Shown here in pieces: positions 25,262-32,803 of a stretch of DNA of 40,247 bases. This DNA comes from Halobacteriovorax sp. (GTDB lineage: Bacteria; Bdellovibrionota; Bacteriovoracia; Bacteriovoracales; Bacteriovoracaceae). Position 1 is the first letter of the stretch. Every line of letters begins with the position of its first letter. The position numbers and the translations under genes were made by a program. The notes under the pieces were generated by a model. It did no database searches and was not told the DNA's origin. It was given only the letters and a program-made list of their open reading frames with translations. The DNA is taken from the NCBI GenBank assembly GCA_024686135.1, contig JAIBDQ010000008.1, forward strand, positions 1-40,247, given 5' to 3'.

Positions 25262-25365
25262 GATATACAGACCCACAAAGTCGAGGATTGCATCCCCTCG
25301 GCTGAAGGCAAGAAATTGCCCTCACACCCCACAAAAAGGGCCCTCTCATAAGAGAGGGCTTTTTT
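25262..25365 (+). ncRNA. Candidate structured RNA or 3' UTR with three hairpins
   Basis: Three successive stems occur directly after the preceding stop codon. The first is CGAGGAT...ATCC/CCTCG (25282-25300). The second is GGCAA-GAAA-TTGCC with a GNRA-type tetraloop (25307-25320). The third is the terminator GCCCTCTC-ATAA-GAGAGGGC plus T-run (25340-25365). This resembles a small RNA processed from a 3' UTR, or simply an elaborate terminator region. No coding frame fits. No known RNA family is recognised. Confidence 0.35.
25340..25365 (+). terminator. Strong rho-independent terminator
   Basis: A perfect 8-bp stem GCCCTCTC/GAGAGGGC with ATAA loop is followed by six T residues. It ends transcription of the secreted-protein gene at 24692-25261 and/or the RNA-like element upstream. 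No gene lies between this hairpin and 25481. Confidence 0.9.
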
Positions 25366-25480
25366 ATCAAAAATAGCCCTAATTGATTGCCACTAAAATT
25401 CCTAAATTTGATGAATTTACTCGAGCTAAATCGGCTACTTATGGGGCAATTTCGTTAAGTGCGCGTATTTATTTTGATAC

Positions 25481-27919
25481 ATGATAAAATTGGCTCAAAT
25501 GAAAATCCTGATTCTTAGCCTTCTATTTAGCCTTTGTGCCCATGCAACTCCAGAACTTACTGATGAGCAGGTTTTAAACGATACAATCGATCACTGGTAT
25601 TCGAGTATCTTTTCTTCGAATCAAGTAAGAAAGAAAGATTTTGAAACAGCAGTAAAAGGTTGGTTCTACTATAAAAAGAAAGGAAAAATCCCTGGTCATA
25701 ATCTTATGGCCATTGCGAACTATAGTAAAAAGTCAGATGGTCAAAGATTTTATATTTTTCAAATAGGACCTAATCCGAAAATGGTTCGAGTAGAGTGGGT
25801 GGCCCATGGGCGAAATTCTGGGGCAGGTTATAGTCCTGCGGAATCCTTTAGCAATGTTGGCGAAAGTTACAAAAGTAGTCGAGGATTTATAAAGACTGGA
25901 GGAACTGGCGTTGGTGGAACAGTAGGTCCTTATAGGGCCCTCATTGGGTTAGAGGATCAGGTTAACGATCAAGTTTTAAATAGAGAAATCTTAATTCATA
26001 AAAGCCGAAGTGTAGGGGCCGGAAGAAATGGACTTTCTCTTGGCTGTCTTTCGGTTGATCCAGAGAGGTATGAGCCTGTTAAAAATTTATTAATACCAGG
26101 CACACTTATATATTCTGCCGATGGAAAGGATCACGACTATTATCCTTTTATGGGAGGAAGCGGGCATGTTACCTCGGCGGATATCAATGGTGTCCCCGGC
26201 ACCGAATACGATTCTGGACCAGAAACTGATCCAAATTATAAAGGATTCGAATCAGTATCCGAACTAAATGATGTTGCAGGCCCAAGTGGCCCAATCGACT
26301 TTGCCGGAGGTGGATTTTCTGCATTAGGAACAGATGCGGCCATTCCTTCTATGTCAGAGATGGAGGGGTATGACCCTGATAAAGACGAGAATAATGAAAA
26401 CACTTTTAGTGAGGAGCTAACTAATCCTGGAACGAGATCAGCAGAACTTCAGGATTGTAAGAATAGGGCCTCTGCTCCTTGGTCGGTTGTGGTGGCAGAA
26501 GCAAAAAAACCTAACGGAACCCCAGAGCAGTACTTTATTGGAACATATAAAGCGCTAGAGAAACATTTGGAAGAGCAGCCCATGGCCACAGATGCTCTGG
26601 CTAAATCAAAAGGAATTGCCAATTATAACTCTAATAAGCAATGTTTAGCTTTAGCTCGCATGCATCAACATACTGACTTTGATAAGGAAAACTTTGATCA
26701 ATCTGAAGAGAAGTGCTCTGAGCCAAATGACGAAGGTAAAAAAATCTGTTGTAAGTATGAAAGCGCTGAATCTCAAGATTATGGGAAATGTGTGGAAGCT
26801 GTTGAAGCACAGAATGAGGCCTTGAAAAAAGAAAAAGAATTAAAAGAGAGTCAGGCAAAGTCTTTCAAAGAAGAAAATCAAAAACAACAAGAACAGCTAG
26901 AAAAAAATAAAAATAATATTCAATTCGGTGCTGCCGTCGTTCAAAAAAATGCCACAACTATGAAGGCTAATCTCGCCGGAGCAAGAAGTGAGTTTCAGGT
27001 AGCCAAACTTCAAGAGCTTAATTCTATACAAGCGGCAATGCCTAATCGAAACTCTATTCTTAGTGATTGTAAGTCTTATGTGGTTGGAAGAGATATGGGA
27101 AAAAAACATTTAAAGCTCTATTTAGGTCATTTAGATGTTGCTGATAAGTCAGTTCCTCCAACGGCCAACCCTTGTGACTCCGTGGCTAAGCTTATGCGAA
27201 CAAATATGGTTCAAAATATTGCAGCTAGAAAACAAATTATTGCCGTAGTGGAGAAAGCAGGATTAAAAGCACTTTCACTTGATGATAAGCAAAGACGCTT
27301 TCTCAATCAGTCTAGTCTTATTGGCAAGGGCGCACTTAGGAATAGAAAGGGCGGTGTTGACTACGGACAAATTGGAAAATTTGTTGGGCAAAAGGACCGC
27401 GGAAGTTCAGAGATTAAAAATAGAATGGGTTATGGGAATGTGGCTGATTGTAAAGGTGCCAATTGCCGAATAAGTGGCGGAAAAGGTCTTAAGTTTAATT
27501 CTAATAGATCAAAGAAAAGTAATCTAAACACAAGCTATGCTTCCTATGGTGGTTCGAACTTTAGCGGTGCCAATGGAAGTGCTGTTGGAGGGAGTAAGGT
27601 TCTTATTTTCGAAGGGAAAAAGAATAGCAATGGGGTCTTTGATGAAGACTTTTATGCTAACGTTAACTTAGCCTTAGCTGGTAGATTTCCAATTGATAAG
27701 TTAAGTGTTGCCCAGAAAAAGGAATATGACTCGGTTTTAGAATATAAGCAAATGAGTGAACGTCAAAGACAGGCAAATTTAAGCGGCACTAAAGCTGAAA
27801 AATTAGTCAAAATTGGGCCTAAAGGGGTTGGCCGGGAGATCTGGTTTGATAAATCTATGGATCTTTTTAAGATTATCTCAAACAGATATAAAGAGGCGGT
27901 CAAAGATAACCGCCTCTAG
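25481..27919 (+). CDS. Murein L,D-transpeptidase (YkuD_2 family) with long C-terminal extension
   Basis: After a signal peptide (KILILSLLFSLCAHA), residues about 65-215 match the YkuD_2 L,D-transpeptidase family. Visible blocks are AIANYSKKSDGQRFYIFQI, VAHGRNSGAG, ESFSNVGESYKSSRGFIKTG, GLEDQVND, EILIHKS and LGCLSV with nucleophile Cys189. Such enzymes cross-link or edit peptidoglycan, or attach proteins to it. The remaining 600 residues are unusual for the family: an acidic linker, a Cys-rich region (about 395-445), a Lys/Glu/Gln coiled coil (about 445-485) and a C-terminal region ending DLFKIISNRYKEA, similar to the tail of the giant Cys-repeat protein. Neither possible ATG (25481 or in-frame 25499) has a ribosome-binding site; 25499 would give a shorter signal peptide. 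Confidence 0.9.
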   Translation: MIKLAQMKILILSLLFSLCAHATPELTDEQVLNDTIDHWYSSIFSSNQVRKKDFETAVKGWFYYKKKGKIPGHNLMAIANYSKKSDGQRFYIFQIGPNPKMVRVEWVAHGRNSGAGYSPAESFSNVGESYKSSRGFIKTGGTGVGGTVGPYRALIGLEDQVNDQVLNREILIHKSRSVGAGRNGLSLGCLSVDPERYEPVKNLLIPGTLIYSADGKDHDYYPFMGGSGHVTSADINGVPGTEYDSGPETDPNYKGFESVSELNDVAGPSGPIDFAGGGFSALGTDAAIPSMSEMEGYDPDKDENNENTFSEELTNPGTRSAELQDCKNRASAPWSVVVAEAKKPNGTPEQYFIGTYKALEKHLEEQPMATDALAKSKGIANYNSNKQCLALARMHQHTDFDKENFDQSEEKCSEPNDEGKKICCKYESAESQDYGKCVEAVEAQNEALKKEKELKESQAKSFKEENQKQQEQLEKNKNNIQFGAAVVQKNATTMKANLAGARSEFQVAKLQELNSIQAAMPNRNSILSDCKSYVVGRDMGKKHLKLYLGHLDVADKSVPPTANPCDSVAKLMRTNMVQNIAARKQIIAVVEKAGLKALSLDDKQRRFLNQSSLIGKGALRNRKGGVDYGQIGKFVGQKDRGSSEIKNRMGYGNVADCKGANCRISGGKGLKFNSNRSKKSNLNTSYASYGGSNFSGANGSAVGGSKVLIFEGKKNSNGVFDEDFYANVNLALAGRFPIDKLSVAQKKEYDSVLEYKQMSERQRQANLSGTKAEKLVKIGPKGVGREIWFDKSMDLFKIISNRYKEAVKDNRL
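27892..27917. terminator. Hairpin inside the 3' end of the L,D-transpeptidase gene
   Basis: AGAGGCGGT and ACCGCCTCT form a perfect 9-bp stem with an 8-nt loop. It lies within the last codons of the plus-strand gene, just 7 nt beyond the stop of the convergent minus-strand gene. On the minus strand three T follow. It probably serves as a shared or minus-strand terminator encoded in coding sequence. Confidence 0.6.
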
Positions 27920-27923
27920 GGAT

Positions 27924-28328
27924 TTAGTTACATTTCTTAACTCTTAAATTCTCTACTTTAAGAATATTTCCATCTTCATCTTTAAACTTTACAATTCGAT
28001 CACGCTTTTGCGTAAAGGGAACTGTTTCCCAGAGAACGCATTTATCGTCTTCCTGCTTTTTACAGCGCTGCCTCGTTGAATGCATTGGCTGGATAATAGT
28101 TTCAATCTTAGATTTTACACATCTTCGATCATCGCTATCCCTATCCCATTTTTTACATTTTTTACTTTTAGCAAAATAGGCTTTTTCTTTGTAACAAAGC
28201 GTACGGCTATAAACCATATTTACCCAGGTAGAGTCTTTTTGAAAGTGAACTGAACCACCTTCTATTCCACCAACTCCTGCATAGAGGCTTTGAGAAAATA
28301 GAGCGATTAAGATTATAAATTTATACAT
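27924..28328 (-). CDS. Secreted Cys-rich protein, paralog of 29230-29658
   Basis: This 134-aa protein has a signal peptide (MYKFIILIALFSQSLYA) and a mature domain clearly homologous to the product of 29230-29658. Both share VHFQKxSTWVN, SxxLC, KCxxW, RRCVK, STRQRC, a Cys-x-x-WETV block and a C-terminal xxCN. Six cysteines are conserved, so a disulfide-rich fold is likely. GGAGAAG precedes the ATG at 28328, which overlaps the region of the HTH gene's stop; the two genes are one base apart and clearly co-transcribed. Function unknown; no characterised family was recognised. Confidence 0.85.
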   Translation of the reverse strand: MYKFIILIALFSQSLYAGVGGIEGGSVHFQKDSTWVNMVYSRTLCYKEKAYFAKSKKCKKWDRDSDDRRCVKSKIETIIQPMHSTRQRCKKQEDDKCVLWETVPFTQKRDRIVKFKDEDGNILKVENLRVKKCN

Positions 28329-28329
28329 T

Positions 28330-29145
28330 TTACTTCTCCGATTCCATTGTATCTGTCGTATTAAAAGTAAAGACAGGTAGTGAACCCTTGAATTTAGGGT
28401 CATTTGCTATTTTTACTTTGGCCATGAAGGCCTCTTCGTCGGTCCTGATCCAGGCCTGGAGTCCTTCTTCATTTAATCCTTCCGCGTAAAAGTTCATAAC
28501 ATTATTACCTTTTACGTCGGCTAATTCTGGTTTTGAGTATCTTGAAACAAAACGACTTCCTATTTCTTTGATGACGTCAGCTGAAAAGGTTGGGCTATTA
28601 AGTCCAAGACCATAGGTGTTTTTATCAATTAGTTTTAAGATATGAAGTGATTCAAGCTTTTCTAATAACTCTAGGCCATACTGCCCGTATCTAAAAACAA
28701 CAGAATCTTTATATAAAGGTCCCGTCCCGGCAAGAACATAGAGTTCACCTAAAAGTGGATCTTTTTCTATAAGTGCTAGAAAGTTTGTTTTACAGTATTT
28801 TTTCTTACCTTTTTTGTCCGGACAACGGGCTTCAATTTCTTTTCGAACAGGCTCTGGACAAGCTCTAAGTACTTGTTCTAGTTCGAACTTTCCAGTGAAG
28901 GCGGTATAAAGTTTTAAAAGAGTCCCCCCTGAAGGGTGGTTCTTTCTAGATAAAAGTCTTTTGATTGTTCTTTCGTTAACATCAGATTCATTTGCTAGTA
29001 TACGAATCCCAAAGTTTTTGTTGGAAAAACCATCAAGGTAATTGGCCAGATCTAGGGCCACTTGATTGATGAGGTCCCGAGATTCGCAGCCGCTTTGGGG
29101 AGTAGCTGAATTTGAAATCATTGTTAGATTGTTAACATAAGCCAT
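28330..29145 (-). CDS. HTH transcriptional regulator (XRE-like N-terminus)
   Basis: The 271-aa protein has an N-terminal helix-turn-helix of XRE type at about residues 40-85 (FGIRILANESDVNERTIKRLLSRKNHPSGGTLLKLY), a Cys-containing middle region and a possible winged-helix segment near residues 145-185 (YGQYGLELLEKLESLHILKLID). There is no signal peptide, so it is cytosolic and probably binds DNA. The gene lies between two paralogous secreted Cys-rich protein genes and is transcribed with the downstream one. The paired GACATGTC palindromes upstream of the other paralog are a plausible binding site, by inference only. It may be a Bdellovibrionota-specific regulator family. Confidence 0.8.
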   Translation of the reverse strand: MAYVNNLTMISNSATPQSGCESRDLINQVALDLANYLDGFSNKNFGIRILANESDVNERTIKRLLSRKNHPSGGTLLKLYTAFTGKFELEQVLRACPEPVRKEIEARCPDKKGKKKYCKTNFLALIEKDPLLGELYVLAGTGPLYKDSVVFRYGQYGLELLEKLESLHILKLIDKNTYGLGLNSPTFSADVIKEIGSRFVSRYSKPELADVKGNNVMNFYAEGLNEEGLQAWIRTDEEAFMAKVKIANDPKFKGSLPVFTFNTTDTMESEK

Positions 29146-29180
29146 TGTTAAATCCGTTTCGCTGTAATTTTTATAGAAAA

Positions 29181-29199
29181 GGGGCCCGTCACGGGCCCC
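29181..29199 (-). terminator. Terminator between secreted paralog and HTH regulator gene
   Basis: GGGGCCCGT and ACGGGCCCC are perfect 9-bp arms with a one-base centre. On the minus strand the sequence continues TTTTCTATAAAAA. It lies 30 bp after the stop of the 29230-29658 gene and 36 bp before the start of the regulator, so it would make the first paralog monocistronic or attenuate read-through. Confidence 0.75.
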
Positions 29200-29229
29200 A
29201 ATTTATAAAGGAGAGACTAGTCGTATTAA

Positions 29230-29658
29230 CTAGTTACAGCTTGGAACTGTGATTTTTACTGTTTTTACAAGGTCTTGCATGTCTTCGTCACGGTAGAACT
29301 TGATAGTCTTGTTTTCAGACTGGAAGTAACGAACAGTTTCCCACTCAGTACATCTGTCATCTTCTCCGCCTTGACGTGAAGAACATCTTTGACGTGTAGA
29401 CTCTTGTGGTTGAGTAGCATTAACATTGATGTACTTAACACATCTTCTGTTGTCGTCTGAAGTTTCCCATTCGGCACACTTACGAACTACAGCATGAAAA
29501 TCAGTACCGTCAAAACATAGTGACTTTGAGTAGTAAGAATTTACCCAAGTAGATGCTTTTTGAAAGTGAACTTTGTCACCTGACATGCTTTTGGCATTGT
29601 AAGGTAGAGCGAAAGCTGAAGTTGAAACAAGTGCAAGTAAAACTAATAATTTTTTCAT
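29230..29658 (-). CDS. Secreted Cys-rich protein, paralog of 27924-28328
   Basis: This 142-aa protein has a classic signal peptide (MKKLLVLLALVSTSAFA) and the same six-Cys domain as the product of 27924-28328, with matched VHFQKASTWVN, KCAEW, RRCVK, STRQRC and CTEWETV blocks. An ideal AGGAGGATAT ribosome-binding site precedes the ATG at 29658, suggesting higher expression than its paralog. It ends in a strong terminator and is upstream of the HTH regulator gene. The divergent region upstream carries two GACATGTC palindromes. Function is unknown; the charged, disulfide-rich, secreted nature is all the sequence shows. Confidence 0.87.
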   Translation of the reverse strand: MKKLLVLLALVSTSAFALPYNAKSMSGDKVHFQKASTWVNSYYSKSLCFDGTDFHAVVRKCAEWETSDDNRRCVKYINVNATQPQESTRQRCSSRQGGEDDRCTEWETVRYFQSENKTIKFYRDEDMQDLVKTVKITVPSCN

Positions 29659-29779
29659 ATATCCTCCTACAGATATGTTTAATATGTGTGCCCGAAGGCC
29701 CTGTGTTGTTTTGTTGAAAGGGTTGTACGAGGGAACTAAAAAAAAATCCAAAAAAACCGTTTTTTGTTATTCGTTTCCC

Positions 29780-29821
29780 GGACATGTCAGGCCGTAAAAA
29801 GGGGGAGATGACGACATGTCC
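29780..29821. promoter_or_regulatory. Paired GACATGTC palindromes in divergent promoter region
   Basis: GGACATGTC (29780-29788) and GACATGTCC (29813-29821) are exact reverse complements. Each contains the 8-bp palindrome GACATGTC, with centres 32 bp apart, close to three helical turns. They lie between the minus-strand gene starting at 29658 and the plus-strand gene starting at 29901. This is typical of a dimeric repressor/activator operator pair; the cognate protein is unknown. Confidence 0.5.
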
Positions 29822-29900
29822 TCTGAATACTTTACAGGTTCGGTGGCTTTTATTTTGAAATCAGGTACTTATGACTTGTTTTAAAAATCTAGGAGAATTT

Positions 29901-30359
29901 ATGAAAGCACTAATTTTATCTGTCCTTTTTATGTCATCAGCTGTTCAAGCGGGACTTTTTCAGAGTTTAGCCTCAAAAGTAGAGGGTACTTACTTATATG
30001 ATCACGCCGTAATGGTAATCGATCATAGTGAAGAGGCAGAATCAGGTTGGGTTGAAACGATGGTCACCGACAAGCTTGTAGTAGAAAAGCTAAGTCGTAG
30101 AAAGATCAAATTCGCTATGGATACTTGGTTCACTAACGGACATAGCTGCTATATGGAAGGGACTGCTAAGAAGATTGCAAAAAATAAATTCCTCCATATA
30201 GGAGAGAAGACTTTTGATGGTGATAAATGTCGATTAGAAATTATAAAAGATAATAATGGAATTGAATTCAAAGATATTGAAGGTCATTGTAAGTGGAATA
30301 ACTGTGGAATGCGCGGATATATCGACGGAACTCGTTTTGACTTTGAAGATAGAAACTAA
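29901..30359 (+). CDS. Small exported protein, unknown function
   Basis: This 152-aa protein has a signal peptide (MKALILSVLFMSSAVQAG) and a mature beta-rich looking domain with four Cys (HSCYMEG, KCRLE, GHCKWNNCG). AGGAGAATTT precedes the ATG at 29901, which is clearly better than an upstream in-frame ATG at 29871. The gene is divergent from the secreted Cys-rich paralog across a region with a palindrome pair and ends in a bidirectional terminator. No family was recognised. Confidence 0.82.
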   Translation: MKALILSVLFMSSAVQAGLFQSLASKVEGTYLYDHAVMVIDHSEEAESGWVETMVTDKLVVEKLSRRKIKFAMDTWFTNGHSCYMEGTAKKIAKNKFLHIGEKTFDGDKCRLEIIKDNNGIEFKDIEGHCKWNNCGMRGYIDGTRFDFEDRN

Positions 30360-30372
30360 ATAGGTAAAAAAT

Positions 30373-30396
30373 AGGCCAGGTTTAAGCCTGGCCTTT
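30373..30396. terminator. Bidirectional terminator between convergent genes
   Basis: AGGCCAGG and CCTGGCCT form an 8-bp perfect stem with a 6-nt loop. On the plus strand TTTATTATT follows; on the minus strand ATTTTTT follows. It separates the small exported protein gene (plus) from the acidic exported peptide gene (minus). Confidence 0.8.
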
Positions 30397-30400
30397 ATTA

Positions 30401-30631
30401 TTATTCCTCGTCTTCTTCTTCATCTTCTTCTTCCATCGCTTTTCTTTTCGCTTCTTCAACCGCCTCTTCTTGAGCCTGCTTCTTAGCTTCTTCAATTTCT
30501 TCTTCCGCTAGTTCTTCAGCAAGATCTGATGAGCCACTATCGCCTTCATAAGAGCCTCCGCCGCCACCTGAAGCATTGGCCACTGAGATAGTAATAAGAA
30601 AGATAGTAAAAAGTGATAAAAGAGTTTTCAT
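30401..30631 (-). CDS. Small exported acidic peptide
   Basis: This 76-aa product has a signal peptide (MKTLLSLFTIFLITISVANA), a Gly-rich stretch, and a highly charged Glu/Lys helix ending in an acidic run. The composition suggests a disordered or single-helix periplasmic peptide, perhaps cation-binding, but nothing proves function. The gene is 13 bp downstream of the outer-membrane beta-barrel gene and ends at a bidirectional terminator, so it is the last gene of a three-gene operon. Low-complexity GAA/GAG runs make homology searches unreliable here. Confidence 0.75.
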   Translation of the reverse strand: MKTLLSLFTIFLITISVANASGGGGGSYEGDSGSSDLAEELAEEEIEEAKKQAQEEAVEEAKRKAMEEEDEEEDEE

Positions 30632-30644
30632 ATAATTTCCTTCG

Positions 30645-31745
30645 TTAAAACTTAAGCCTAAGGCCTACTTTCATTATTTCGTTAGCATTATCGTCTGACA
30701 TTCTATTGGATTTTAATCCTTGATACTCATAGCCCGTCAAAAATTGATATCGTCCTTTCTTCCCAAAAGGAACCTCTATATTACCACTAAAACCAATAAT
30801 CTTAGCTTCTAATAGAGGGGAAGTTCCTGTTGTATTAACGGTGTCTACCAATTGGGACTTGTAGTCCCTGACCTTGTAAGAAAGCCTTGAATTTAGGCTA
30901 AACTTCTTAAAAAAGTAGGTAAAATCAAGCTTAAACTCAGGACCTTTATAGGTTCTGCCACCTTCAACGGTGTCTTTATTATAGGTGTACCCTAGACTAG
31001 GATTTATTCTAAATAGGGGCTGTCTAAAGGCGTAACTGATACTTGTTTTATAAGTATGAATGGTTTCAGCAGAGGTGCTGACCTGATTTCCCGTCGCATT
31101 TAGGGCTCGTTTTTCCTTAAAGATCTTATCCGTAAAGCTAAGAGGCATTATTAAAGTATGACCTTTCTTAATTTTATATTTTTGGGTGATCTTTCCAGTT
31201 AGCCTTAAGTTATCATCTTTGAGAGGGAGCGCTTCAAGAGGATTTGAGACCTCAAGATAGGTCTGACTTCTTATCCCAAGGTTTATTCCAAAGTTATATT
31301 TTTTTGTGAAGTCTTTCGCTACGCCACCATCTAAACTAACGGACCAGTTTTTTGAATCTTCAATTTGTTGGTCTTCATTGGTAAAGATTGATTTTGTATA
31401 AGAGGTATTAAAAGAACCACTATAGATAAGTCCACGTTTTGGAAGATAAAGACCAATGAGAGTATTACTCAGACTAAAGTTTCGCACCTTCTCAGATAGG
31501 GAAGGTGTGTACTCTAAATCAACAGTAGGAAGGTCTATCAAGATAAACTTTTTAATGGGTTTAAACTTAAGCTTTGTTTTTAAAGAAGCCTTTTGGCTAT
31601 AAATATCTTTTTTTACTGGATTGGAGACTCTATCAATATTAGAGTTTGTTTGAGCGTTAAGCTCAATCGTAATAGGGAGCGACTTCTTCTTTGCGATGGC
31701 ATTACTTGAAAATAATAAAGCGAAAATTATAAGTGTCTTTTTCAT
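30645..31745 (-). CDS. Putative outer-membrane beta-barrel protein
   Basis: This 366-aa protein has a signal peptide (MKKTLIIFALLFSSNAIA) followed by about 340 residues of alternating polar and hydrophobic/aromatic residues, with many Tyr, Phe and short Gly/Asn turns. It ends NEIMKVGLRLKF with a C-terminal Phe, the usual BAM recognition signal. No Cys appears in the mature protein. These features fit an outer-membrane barrel of roughly 16 strands, substrate unknown. Its start overlaps the stop of the DUF547 lipoprotein gene by 4 nt (ATGA), so the two are coupled, followed 13 bp later by the acidic peptide gene. Confidence 0.82.
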   Translation of the reverse strand: MKKTLIIFALLFSSNAIAKKKSLPITIELNAQTNSNIDRVSNPVKKDIYSQKASLKTKLKFKPIKKFILIDLPTVDLEYTPSLSEKVRNFSLSNTLIGLYLPKRGLIYSGSFNTSYTKSIFTNEDQQIEDSKNWSVSLDGGVAKDFTKKYNFGINLGIRSQTYLEVSNPLEALPLKDDNLRLTGKITQKYKIKKGHTLIMPLSFTDKIFKEKRALNATGNQVSTSAETIHTYKTSISYAFRQPLFRINPSLGYTYNKDTVEGGRTYKGPEFKLDFTYFFKKFSLNSRLSYKVRDYKSQLVDTVNTTGTSPLLEAKIIGFSGNIEVPFGKKGRYQFLTGYEYQGLKSNRMSDDNANEIMKVGLRLKF

Positions 31746-32677
31746 GGGCTATTTAACGTCCAGTCGTAGTTAACAAATTCTATATTATCAATATTAAAGC
31801 TGGTTCCTTCAGGTGTATACTTTATTACAAAAGCCTGAATGAACTCCTCGTCGGTATCAAACTCTTCAGTTCTAGCAACGTCGGAGATAAAGTCATCAAG
31901 GTACCAATCAAATATTTGGCTGATATAACTTGTTCCATCTCTATTTTCAAACATACGAGGTAGTCTTAGGCCTGCTCTTGTTATAAAACTAAGCTGCTTA
32001 TCAAGTTCTTCCCCCCTAAAAGGTTTATGGAGAAGGACTGGGCAGCCCCCGCTTGCGCAGATGACGGCGAAGTGAATCCGAGCATCCTCGTAGTTGGTAA
32101 GTTCTGCAATTTTTTCTTTTTCTATCGTATCTAAGCTCATGGTCTTGCCAGCGACCTGGTAACCAAAATTATCAATATCAGAGAATGCTTTAAAGGAATT
32201 GAGACCTCCAAGATTTGCAATGGAGGTGATTAGACCTTCACAGCTATTTTGGATGACGATATCGATGGCAATAAAATTATAGGCATTAAGAAGATCAGCC
32301 ACTATTTCATCTGTGTTTCCAGAGTTTAAATCAATGGCGTTAATATGACCTAGGATAGAGGCGCGAAGATCTTTGGTCGCCTGACTTTCTTTTTCAGCTA
32401 AGAGTTTTTGATAATCAACACGGCTATCGTAGGCAATATTAGAAGCATAATCTAAATCTTCCGGAAGTGCTGACCTGTCTGGAGCTACGACATAAGCTTT
32501 AAAAAAACTTTCTAGATTAGCTTCAAGAGAACCGAAAGTTTTAAAGGGACCTGTCGTATTGTCTTTAGCGCAAACCAAGAGGTTTCCAACCACCCCATCA
32601 TCTAAGGCCGGAAGATTATCGACTTGGTAACAGCTAACAAAACTTATCGACATTAAAATAAAAAATACTTTCTTCAT
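31742..32677 (-). CDS. DUF547 domain lipoprotein
   Basis: This 311-aa protein begins MKKVFFILMSISFVSC, a lipobox, so it is probably membrane-anchored on the periplasmic side. The C-terminal half carries the DUF547 signature: YNFIAIDIVI, ARIHFAVICASGGCPVLL, ELDKQLSFITRAGL and QIFDWYLDDF. The family's role is unknown; the conserved His/Cys residues suggest a catalytic or metal site. AGGAAATTT precedes the ATG at 32677. It is the first gene of a minus-strand operon with a beta-barrel and an acidic peptide. A second DUF547 gene lies at 37444-38202. Confidence 0.9.
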   Translation of the reverse strand: MKKVFFILMSISFVSCYQVDNLPALDDGVVGNLLVCAKDNTTGPFKTFGSLEANLESFFKAYVVAPDRSALPEDLDYASNIAYDSRVDYQKLLAEKESQATKDLRASILGHINAIDLNSGNTDEIVADLLNAYNFIAIDIVIQNSCEGLITSIANLGGLNSFKAFSDIDNFGYQVAGKTMSLDTIEKEKIAELTNYEDARIHFAVICASGGCPVLLHKPFRGEELDKQLSFITRAGLRLPRMFENRDGTSYISQIFDWYLDDFISDVARTEEFDTDEEFIQAFVIKYTPEGTSFNIDNIEFVNYDWTLNSP

Positions 32678-32803
32678 AAATTTCCTACTTGACCATGGCC
32701 TTGTTTTGTTTGTAAATATATTAACAAATATAACTTGGCTATAAATATGTGTCACGTTTTTTGATTTTGTTACACCAATGCATAAACAATCCTGGAGGAT
32801 TAT

